From Bacillota bacterium (GTDB lineage Bacteria > Bacillota > Clostridia > Lachnospirales > Lachnospiraceae): 64,000 bases of DNA. The notes under the pieces are model-generated. The model did not search any database and was not told where the DNA came from. It saw only the letters and a program-made list of their open reading frames with translations. How positions within the stretch are numbered: the stretch's first letter is position 1; each line of letters opens with the position of its first letter. The position numbers and the translations under genes are program-made. Where the stretch lies: the NCBI GenBank assembly GCA_023414355.1, contig JAEZOB010000009.1, positions 310,001 through 374,000 of the forward strand, written 5' to 3'. Below, one piece after another: positions 9,921 to 16,728 of this stretch.

Positions 9921-10820
9921 TTATTCCGGTGAACCATGCTTGGAGGTAAGGGTGACTAGGTTTTCGGTTGAATTACGAAAACTACTGGGGGTAACCCCAT
10001 AGAATTTCTTAAAGCATTTGGAGAAATTAAATGCATCATCGTAGCCAACCTGGATTGCAACCTCATTAACCGGTAAATTGGTATTTTTCAGAAGAGTCCT
10101 TGCTTGATTCATTCGATAATTCAGGATGTACTCCTGGGGCGAGATTTTTAAGACACTCTTAAAACAATTCGTTAAATAGGAACGGTTGATGCCGATATAG
10201 TCAGCAATGCTTTGTACCTTTAAGTTTTTATAATAGTTATGCTCGATATATTCCAAGGTATGATCCACATAGACCTGATAAGAATAATCGTGTACCTCTT
10301 CAATACTTTCTTGACTTTGTCTGTCTTGAATTAACGTCGAAATAAATAAATATAAAAAACCCTCTCTGGCCAGATCATTACCATAGGTTAGCTGACTGGA
10401 AGCGAGCATTCCGTTGACATAATTTATAAAGGGTTCCGTGTTTTCAATTTTTACAACCGGATTTTCTTCGGAGAATTGAGCATACTTTAAAGATGTTTCT
10501 GCTTTGATACCATTAAAACCAACCCAGATATAGGTCCAGGGATCTTCTTTGCAAGCTACATAATAGGTAGTTACACCGGGGTAGATTAGGAAGGCTGTGC
10601 TTGGACCGATTTCATAGGTCTTATTTCCGATCTGGTAACTTCCTCTTCCGCTGATCACAATATGGATTAAATATTCTGTCCTTATTTGCGGACCATAGAA
10701 ATGCCCTGAATCACAGTTTTCTGATCCACAATAGCATAAATATAAGTCCATTGATCCTTTTTTTAAGCATTCCAGACATTTGTAGCGTGCTGAATTGGTA
10801 TATCTAACCTCAGTAAGCAT
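9921..10820 (-). CDS. AraC-family regulator with N-terminal cupin
   Basis: 299 residues. An AraC-type sugar-binding cupin (about 45-160, with HFYGPQIRTEYLIH and an FLIYPGV strand) is followed by two helix-turn-helix motifs (about 200-290: IADYIGINRSYLTNCFK and VNEVAIQVGYDDAFNFSKCFK). The family activates sugar operons after ligand binding. Start ATG follows GGAAGGG. It closely resembles the second regulator at 12659-13453 (HFYGP.IR and FLIYPGVT motifs), so the two look like paralogs, each near an alpha-galactosidase. Its likely target is the 1.9-7.5 kb operon; this is inference from position. Confidence 0.9.
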   Translation of the reverse strand: MLTEVRYTNSARYKCLECLKKGSMDLYLCYCGSENCDSGHFYGPQIRTEYLIHIVISGRGSYQIGNKTYEIGPSTAFLIYPGVTTYYVACKEDPWTYIWVGFNGIKAETSLKYAQFSEENPVVKIENTEPFINYVNGMLASSQLTYGNDLAREGFLYLFISTLIQDRQSQESIEEVHDYSYQVYVDHTLEYIEHNYYKNLKVQSIADYIGINRSYLTNCFKSVLKISPQEYILNYRMNQARTLLKNTNLPVNEVAIQVGYDDAFNFSKCFKKFYGVTPSSFRNSTENLVTLTSKHGSPE

Positions 10821-10921
10821 TTTATCTTTCCCTTCCTGTTAAATATATATAAAATGCTACCATAATTGTCATTTCATGTCCAGAAATATTGATAAAATAA
10901 AAAGTCAGATAACGCATAAGT

Positions 10922-11054
10922 ATTACTGTTCACTCCGTTCACAGTAACGAATGATTTCTGCATGCAAATTCGCTACGCGAAGCAGAAATCATCTCTTGTA
11001 TCACTTTCATACGTAGCTTGACAGCAAGTGTCAAACTACTGTGTGAACAGTAAC
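10922..11054. mobile_element. MITE-like 133-bp palindromic element
   Basis: Terminal inverted repeats ATTACTGTTCAC (10922-10933) and GTGAACAGTAAC (11043-11054) match at 11 of 12 positions. They are bordered by exact 8-bp direct repeats GCATAAGT at 10914-10921 and 11055-11062, which look like a target duplication. The inside has three small hairpins (TTACTGT/ACAGTAA, GATTTCTGC/GCAGAAATC, TTGACA/TGTCAA) and no ORF. It fits a non-autonomous transposon-derived repeat. Confidence 0.6.
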
Positions 11055-11060
11055 GCATAA

Positions 11061-11097
11061 GTTCCCCTGTTCTAATGATTAAGAACAGGGGAACGAC
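11061..11097. terminator. Strong hairpin downstream of the 57-aa gene
   Basis: GTTCCCCTGTTCT pairs perfectly with AGAACAGGGGAAC around AATGATTA. It lies just past the stop codon of the minus-strand small gene. There is no clear T-run on either strand, so it may be a terminator or an mRNA 3'-end protector. Confidence 0.55.
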
Positions 11098-11110
11098 AGG
11101 ATGGAATATA

Positions 11111-11284
11111 TTATTTATGGTTAATAAGCTGATTAATTTTCTGAAACAGATTTCTTCCTCTCTGGTTCATACGAGCTACGAAAAAGTCACAGTTATAATA
11201 TTTCTCCGAATTAATCAGGTTTGCCGGAATATTGGATAGATACTCCGGAGAATTTAGGTATATATTTGTGCTGCTGATATACAT
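11111..11284 (-). CDS. 57-residue protein of unknown function
   Basis: The minus-strand frame has GGAGGG 7 bases before an ATG at 11284, which decides the start over an upstream in-frame ATG at 11332. The product (MYISSTNIYL... QKINQLINHK) is polar, Asn- and Tyr-rich, with a basic C-terminus. It has no membrane segment and a single cysteine. No family is recognised. A perfect-stem hairpin directly after the stop and a TATAAT-like box upstream support a free-standing gene. Confidence 0.55.
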   Translation of the reverse strand: MYISSTNIYLNSPEYLSNIPANLINSEKYYNCDFFVARMNQRGRNLFQKINQLINHK

Positions 11285-11470
11285 TTGAATACCCTCCTTC
11301 AAACTGTAAATGTTTTGAAATGTCTTATGCATTTCTTTAATATGTCTATATTATAATCAATAATTGACTTACTGTATATAATCTGGTAATCTAAAAATAT
11401 CAGAATAAAATAGTGCTTACAATACAAAACAAATGTTTGCTAAAAGGGTTGATTTCGGGAAGGTGCAGGT

Positions 11471-12643
11471 ATGGCAATACGTTTTTGGGAGATTTATGAA
11501 GAGACAAAAGAGCAATTCCGGCTTAGAATCGTAGCTGGGAAAGCGGGAATGGATACCGTAGTAAGCTGGGTACATATGCTTGAGGATGAGACGATTGTCT
11601 CCAGATTTCGCGGAGAAGAGCTGGCGATCACAACAGGGATGAAGGCTGAGCAGCCAAACTGGCTGCTGAAGCTGGTTCAGGAGATGGCACAGGATGAGTG
11701 CGCCGGTATTATAATCAATACTGGAATGTACTTAAAGGAGATCCCGACGGATGTGATTAGCTGGTGTGAAGATCATAGGTTTCCATTGCTGGAGATGCCC
11801 TGGGAAATTTCCATAACCAGTCTGATCCAGAATTATTGCATGAGAATTATTGATCAGCAACAGCATGAGAAGAAGATCAGCAATGCATTCCGAGAAATTA
11901 TCCAAGGTCGAAATGAACCGGAATATAGGACGATACTGGAACCAAGATATAATATTAACGGAACCTTCCAGGCTTTTTGCCTGAATGTAAAGAAGACTAT
12001 TGAGGAAGAAATCGATTTGAATCAGGCGTTATTTAAGCTGGAAAACCTGTTTGGCTTTAGGAAGGGCAACAAGAAGATTAATATTTCTTATGGTCTGATC
12101 CGAATGGACGACTCAATTGTACTTGTTCTGAATGATATGCCGGAGAAGGCATTTGTGGAGTTGCCGGAGCTGATTATTCAGAGTTTTAAGTACTTTGTAC
12201 ATAAGAACTCGTTTTATATGGGAATCGGGCCGGGGGTTTCAAGGATCGAGAATCTTTCCATAAGCTATAAGAGAGCAAGGACTGCCATGAAGATGGCAAT
12301 CGGCACCGGCAGGGAAAGCATAAGATTTGATGAAATGGGATTCTATAAAATTCTATTTTCCATTGAGGATACAGAAATTCTCTCAAACTATGCGGAAGAG
12401 TTAGTCGGCTCACTGGAACGCTATGATATAGAGCATAATGCTACTTATATTGACACCTTGCGTAGTTTTATCAAGAATGACCGAAGCATTATCCGGGTAG
12501 CAGAGGAGACGTTTACGCATAGGAATACAGTAAATTATCGAATACAGAAGATCAAAAGGATCCTTGGCTGCGAGCTGAAGAATGCAGAGGAACTGTTCCT
12601 GTATCAGGTGGCATTTTACATCAAGGACATGGAGCATAAGTGA
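11471..12643 (+). CDS. PucR/CdaR-family transcriptional regulator
   Basis: 390 residues. The N-terminal PucR domain (about 1-125; SWVHMLEDETIVSRFRGEE and LLEMPWE are typical) is followed by a GGDEF-like middle region. A C-terminal HTH_30 (about 335-388; VAEETFTHRNTVNYRIQKIK) ends the protein. Relatives control purine, allantoin, amino-acid or sugar-diacid metabolism. The divergent carbamate kinase 2.5 kb downstream would fit a purine or ureide connection, but a galactosidase gene lies between them, so this is a weak inference. The gene ends 15 bases from the convergent AraC gene. Confidence 0.88.
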   Translation: MAIRFWEIYEETKEQFRLRIVAGKAGMDTVVSWVHMLEDETIVSRFRGEELAITTGMKAEQPNWLLKLVQEMAQDECAGIIINTGMYLKEIPTDVISWCEDHRFPLLEMPWEISITSLIQNYCMRIIDQQQHEKKISNAFREIIQGRNEPEYRTILEPRYNINGTFQAFCLNVKKTIEEEIDLNQALFKLENLFGFRKGNKKINISYGLIRMDDSIVLVLNDMPEKAFVELPELIIQSFKYFVHKNSFYMGIGPGVSRIENLSISYKRARTAMKMAIGTGRESIRFDEMGFYKILFSIEDTEILSNYAEELVGSLERYDIEHNATYIDTLRSFIKNDRSIIRVAEETFTHRNTVNYRIQKIKRILGCELKNAEELFLYQVAFYIKDMEHK

Positions 12644-12658
12644 TACTTTCATCTTACT

Positions 12659-13453
12659 TTATCTAGGCGTTTCGTCAGATCTTTTATATAACGTCGGAGT
12701 CGTACCTACCTGCTTCCGAAAATGCTTATTGAAGGAGGAGGCATCCCGGAAGCCACAGGAATAGGCAATTTCGGTAACTGATAAATGTGTTTCCTTCAGA
12801 AGCTTTTTAGAGATATCGATTCGGTAATTGATCAGGTAATGCTGTGGAGAGATTTTGATATGGGTCATAAACAGCTTATAGAGATAAGTACGATCAATAT
12901 GAAGGTGATTGGCCAGATCGGAGATCTTTATATCGTAGGTATAGTTGTTATGAATATAATCCAATGCCTTCTCAATATATAATTCAAGAATTTCCTTCGA
13001 AGAAGAGTTGGGGAGATACAGATACGAGAAGCATAGATAGAGTTGGCTTAGCAGGGTGAATTCATTTCCCTTCTTCTCATTGAAGTATTCAATCAGCTGC
13101 ATAAACTCATTCCATAAAAGCCCACAGCTTTGGTCCATACAGACATGATTGCTCGGGGAAAAACCGCAGGCTTGAAGTACCGAGTGCACATCGGAGCCGT
13201 CAAAACCAATCCAGCAATATTCCCAGGGATCCTGGTCATCAGCAGAGTAGATGCTTGTGACTCCGGGATAGATCAGAAATGCTTCTCCCCCTTTCAGGGA
13301 ATAAGTCTTGCCACCGACACTGTAGGAGCCCTGCCCATGCAGGATATAATGTAGCAGATAATGAGGACGGATAGCCGGGCCATAGAAATGCGAGGATTTA
13401 CATTTCTCGTGTCCACAATGGTAAAGGATCAGGGGTCTGTCATACGATGCCAT
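12659..13453 (-). CDS. AraC-family regulator, likely melA activator
   Basis: 264 residues. The cupin sensor (HFYGPAIRPHYLLHY, FLIYPGVTSIYS) is followed by a double helix-turn-helix (ISDLANHLHIDRTYLYKLF and VTEIAYSCGFRDASSFNKHF). Start ATG follows AAAGGAG. It is transcribed divergently from the GH4 alpha-galactosidase with 130 bases between them, the usual MelR/MelA-like arrangement, so it probably activates that gene in the presence of an alpha-galactoside. It is paralogous to the regulator at 9921-10820. Confidence 0.9.
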   Translation of the reverse strand: MASYDRPLILYHCGHEKCKSSHFYGPAIRPHYLLHYILHGQGSYSVGGKTYSLKGGEAFLIYPGVTSIYSADDQDPWEYCWIGFDGSDVHSVLQACGFSPSNHVCMDQSCGLLWNEFMQLIEYFNEKKGNEFTLLSQLYLCFSYLYLPNSSSKEILELYIEKALDYIHNNYTYDIKISDLANHLHIDRTYLYKLFMTHIKISPQHYLINYRIDISKKLLKETHLSVTEIAYSCGFRDASSFNKHFRKQVGTTPTLYKRSDETPR

Positions 13454-13583
13454 TTTAATTTCTCCTTTCTGCAGCGATCAGTCAACATAATGACAAGTTA
13501 ATGAAACATAGGGCCAATTATCTCTCTGTTCCATATTATATAATAAATTAAAAATAAATTCAAATGCCAAGGAGGAGACTATC

Positions 13584-14906
13584 GTGGTAAAAATAACCTT
13601 TATGGGAGCCGGAAGTACAGTATTTGCAAGAAACGTACTCGGCGATTGCATGTGTACACCCAGCCTTTGTGAAGCGGAGATTGCATTATATGATATTGAT
13701 GCGACCAGGCTTTCAGAATCAGAGATTATCCTGAGAGCAATCAACAAAAATATTAATTCTGATAGAGCAGTAATCAAGACATATCTGGGGAAAGAGAACA
13801 GAAAAGAAGCACTTCGCGGAGCAATGTTTGTAGTCAATGCGATTCAAGTAGGCTTCTACGATCCTTGTACAATCATTGATTTCGAGATTCCGAAGAAGTA
13901 CGGTTTAAGACAGACCATTGCTGATACACTAGGAATTGGTGGTATCATGAGAGGCCTGAGGACGATCCCTGTACTGAAGGAATTTGCACAGGACATGGAA
14001 GAGGTTTGTCCGGATGCTTTATTTTTAAACTATACGAATCCCATGTCAATACTGACGGGCTATATGAATCGATACACAAAGATTAAGACGGTCGGCCTTT
14101 GTCATAGTGTTCAGGTTTGCTCCGAATCCCTACTGAATAACCTCGGGATGGAGGACAAGCTGGAAGGTAGAAGAGAGCTCATTGCAGGAATTAATCACAT
14201 GGCGTGGCTTCTGGACATCAGGGACAAGGAAGGAAATGATCTGTATCCTGAGATTAAACTTCGTGCAGAGAAGAAGAACAATACGGAGAAGCATAATGAT
14301 ATGGTGCGTTTTGACTATATCAAACGTCTTGGTTATTATTGTACGGAATCCAGCGAACATAACGCTGAATATAATCCGTTCTATATTAAATCAAAATATC
14401 CTGAGTTGATTGAAAAGTATAATATTCCTCTGGATGAGTATCCGAGACGATGCATCAATCAGATTGCAGGCTGGCAGAAGGAGAAGGAGAATATTCTTCA
14501 GAATGGAAAGATTACACACGAGCGTTCTCATGAATATGCTTCCTATATCATGGAAGCAGTTGTGACGAATCAGCCGATTAAAATAGGAGGAAATGTACCG
14601 AATACGGGATTGATCGATAATCTTCCTGCAGATGCCTGCGTTGAGGTGCCTTGTCTGGTGGATGCGCTCGGAATTCACCCGTGTCATGTCGGAAGACTGC
14701 CGGTACAATTGGCTGCGATGAATATGACCAATATCAACGCCCAGTTGATGACGATAGAGGCTGCCGTTACAAAAAAAAGAGAGAGCATTTATCAGGCAGC
14801 TATGCTGGAACCGCATACAGCAGCTGAGCTTTCACTGGATGATATCGTCAAAATGTGTGATGAGCTGATTGATGCACATGGAGAGTATATGAAGGAATAT
14901 CGTTAA
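13584..14906 (+). CDS. melA: Alpha-galactosidase, GH4 (MelA)
   Basis: 440-residue GH4 enzyme, the NAD+- and Mn2+-dependent class that cleaves glycosides by oxidation-elimination. The N-terminal Rossmann motif is FMGAGSTVF. Further conserved parts are NYTNPMS, GLCHSVQ (metal-binding Cys), GINHMAW (metal-binding His) and ESSEHNAEYNPF. Length fits MelA. The start is GTG with GGAGGAG upstream. It is mechanistically unrelated to the GH36 enzyme at 5.3 kb, so the strain has two independent ways to remove alpha-galactose. Cytoplasmic. Confidence 0.95.
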   Translation: MVKITFMGAGSTVFARNVLGDCMCTPSLCEAEIALYDIDATRLSESEIILRAINKNINSDRAVIKTYLGKENRKEALRGAMFVVNAIQVGFYDPCTIIDFEIPKKYGLRQTIADTLGIGGIMRGLRTIPVLKEFAQDMEEVCPDALFLNYTNPMSILTGYMNRYTKIKTVGLCHSVQVCSESLLNNLGMEDKLEGRRELIAGINHMAWLLDIRDKEGNDLYPEIKLRAEKKNNTEKHNDMVRFDYIKRLGYYCTESSEHNAEYNPFYIKSKYPELIEKYNIPLDEYPRRCINQIAGWQKEKENILQNGKITHERSHEYASYIMEAVVTNQPIKIGGNVPNTGLIDNLPADACVEVPCLVDALGIHPCHVGRLPVQLAAMNMTNINAQLMTIEAAVTKKRESIYQAAMLEPHTAAELSLDDIVKMCDELIDAHGEYMKEYR

Positions 14907-14962
14907 TTATGAAATCAGCCGGTATTAGAAGCATAACCTAAATATAGCTCATAGAAATCGAA

Positions 14963-15051
14963 AAGAGGCTGTTGCTATCAAGACACCTTAAAATCCCGGA
15001 TAAAATCAACCGGTATTTTGAGGTGTTCTTAATAGCAACAGCCTTTTTTGA
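14963..15051. terminator. Long bidirectional hairpin (GCTGTT family)
   Basis: AAGAGGCTGTTGCTAT pairs with ATAGCAACAGCCTTTT. The pairing continues inward through AAGACACCTTAAAAT/ATTTTGAGGTGTTCTT to a CCGG pair, and a T6 run follows. It separates the convergent melA and carbamate kinase genes. Confidence 0.85.
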
Positions 15052-15125
15052 TAGATTATTTGAGCTTGATAGCAGTTGCAACAGTATTAAGCCTCAGCTG
15101 TAATAGAAGTCAATATGATTATAAA

Positions 15126-16058
15126 TCAGGGCGTAATTACGGTGCCATTCAGCCCCAGTAAACATTCACGGGCATCATTCAAATGACCGATGATGGCCTT
15201 TCGATTTTCCTTCTTTACAACGAAATTTATGCTAGCCTCAATTTTCGGGAGCATAGTAGGAAGTGGGAATTGGCCCTCTTCTATATATCTTTTGGCATCC
15301 GCTGCGGTGAGCTGATCAAGCGGTTTCTCCTGTTCTGTCCCGAAATTCAGAGCTACCTTCTTCGCTTCTGTTAAAAATACCAGTAAATCAGCATCCAGCA
15401 TGTCTGCCAGCTTTTCACTTGCTAAATCCTTCTCAATGACTGCACTTGCTCCCTGGATGCTTGTTCCCTGCTCCAGGACGGGAATGCCACCGCCACCGCA
15501 GGCTATGACAATCTGATCGGCTTCAACGAGTGCTTTAACAGCATCGATTTCATAGATATCAATAGGCTTCGGTGTTGCTACGATTCTACGGTATCCACCA
15601 TTTTCTTCGGTCACATAATTACCTTTTCGGATTTCTGCATCTGCCTCTTCTTTCGTCATAATACGTCCGATTACTTTGGTGGGATTCTGGAACGCGGGAT
15701 CAAAGGGGTCTACCCGAACCTGTGTTATGATAGTAGATACGGTTTTGAAGATCCCCCTATCTAACAATGCGGTACGAATCGCATTTTGCAGATCATAACC
15801 GATGTACCCTTGACTTAAAGCTCCGCATACTGACATAGATGCGCCTGTATATGCACGGTCCAGACGACTAAATTCTGTCATCGCCCTATGAAGCATACCG
15901 ATCTGAGGACCGTTGCTATGCGTAATTACGACCTTATATTTATCCTCCACCAGATCAGCTATGGCATTCGCTGCCTTAATGATGGATTTCTTCTGTTCCG
16001 GAAAGCTCTTTCCGAAGGCATTCCTTCCTAAAGCGACAACAATAGTTTTTTTCTTCAT
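15126..16058 (-). CDS. arcC: Carbamate kinase-like amino-acid kinase (divergent)
   Basis: About 310 residues when started at the internal ATG (16058) that has a GGGG box before it; an in-frame ATG at 16076 adds six residues. Carbamate kinases make ATP from carbamoyl phosphate. Conserved family parts are ITHSNGPQIG, PTKVIG, GGYRRIVATPKP and ACGGGGIPV. Several normally fixed sites differ: the first nucleotide loop reads ALGRNAF instead of ALGGNAL, TEAKKVALNFG replaces T(A/D)V..V.(L/I)N(F/Y), and PTMLPKIEA replaces GSMxPKVEA. It may have another substrate or reduced activity. A TTGACA/TATATT promoter lies upstream. Confidence 0.8.
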   Translation of the reverse strand: MKKKTIVVALGRNAFGKSFPEQKKSIIKAANAIADLVEDKYKVVITHSNGPQIGMLHRAMTEFSRLDRAYTGASMSVCGALSQGYIGYDLQNAIRTALLDRGIFKTVSTIITQVRVDPFDPAFQNPTKVIGRIMTKEEADAEIRKGNYVTEENGGYRRIVATPKPIDIYEIDAVKALVEADQIVIACGGGGIPVLEQGTSIQGASAVIEKDLASEKLADMLDADLLVFLTEAKKVALNFGTEQEKPLDQLTAADAKRYIEEGQFPLPTMLPKIEASINFVVKKENRKAIIGHLNDARECLLGLNGTVITP

Positions 16059-16111
16059 ATACAATCCCCATTTCATCTTCCTGATATGATAATAGCTTAA
16101 TTAATAATAAG

Positions 16112-16141
16112 AATATATCACACAGATGCTTTTCGTGTCAA
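16112..16141 (-). promoter_or_regulatory. Promoter of the carbamate kinase-like gene
   Basis: On the minus strand TTGACA (16136-16141) and TATATT (16112-16117) are 18 bases apart, about 50 bases before the start codon. Confidence 0.6.
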
Positions 16142-16277
16142 AAGACTTCTTTAGAAACTACTTCATATCGTGATATTACATAAACATAACAATAATCTGA
16201 TAACAGATTTAACATTGCATTGATAAAATAGAATCATAACAATGAAAAACCATCTGATCAATAGGAGGAAAATAAGA

Positions 16278-16421
16278 ATGCAGGAAGCTATAACAGATAT
16301 TCTTAGCAGGAATACAATAGTGGATTTTTTTGATGGTTACGAGACTTATTTCGAGGATATTGAAATCATGGATGAGGATTGCACGTTTGAGATTGAGGAA
16401 ATCGAATTTTTGATTAAGTAA
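16278..16421 (+). CDS. 47-residue acidic protein coupled to an HPr-like gene
   Basis: ATG at 16278 is preceded by AGGAGGA. The product begins MQEAITDILSRN and is strongly acidic in its second half (FEDIEIMDEDCTFEIEE), with one cysteine and no membrane segment. The stop at 16419-16421 is followed after 12 bases by the GTG of the HPr-like gene, with its GGGGGGG ribosome-binding site in the gap, so the two are almost certainly co-translated. No family is recognised. An acidic partner of a phosphocarrier-like protein is plausible but unproven. Confidence 0.6.
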   Translation: MQEAITDILSRNTIVDFFDGYETYFEDIEIMDEDCTFEIEEIEFLIK

Positions 16422-16433
16422 GGGGGGGATAAT

Positions 16434-16670
16434 GTGAGAAAATTTCAAATATATTTAAATAATTTTGAAAAGGTGAAGGAGTTTGTCAAGACAACCGAAA
16501 GGTTGGAATGTAAACTGGAGCTTTCCTCAGGGGACTATGTTGTGAACGGTACCTCCATCCTGGGTATCTTTTCCCTGGATCTATCGAAGGTGATTGAGGT
16601 GAGAGCTTTCATCGAGAGCAGCTATGAGTCTGGTAATCAGATCAAGGAGCTTGAGCCATTTCTTATCTAA
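16434..16670 (+). CDS. HPr-like protein without the active-site histidine
   Basis: 78 residues with the HPr fold signature. The region VVNGTSILGIFSLDLSK aligns with the Ser46 segment of HPr (KSIMGVMSLG). The N-terminal part where HPr carries the phosphorylated His15 (GIHARPA) has no histidine at all, so it cannot pass phosphate in the PTS. It may be a Crh-like regulatory protein, although the regulatory serine is preceded by Thr rather than Lys. The start is GTG behind a long G-run. A 47-aa acidic ORF precedes it and a GCTGTT hairpin follows. Confidence 0.72.
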   Translation: MRKFQIYLNNFEKVKEFVKTTERLECKLELSSGDYVVNGTSILGIFSLDLSKVIEVRAFIESSYESGNQIKELEPFLI

Positions 16671-16718
16671 GAGGCTGTTATCAATCACCGAATACAAAAT
16701 GGTGAGGATAGCAGCCTC
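16671..16718. terminator. Bidirectional hairpin (GCTGTT family)
   Basis: GAGGCTGTTATCAATCACC pairs with GGTGAGGATAGCAGCCTC. It begins directly after the HPr-like stop codon and serves the convergent aconitase gene as well. Confidence 0.75.
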
Positions 16719-16728
16719 ATTTTGTTCC

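Noticed and set aside
11374..11389. TTGACT...TATAAT promoter before the PucR gene
   Set aside because: The two boxes are only about 7 bases apart, too close for a sigma-A promoter.
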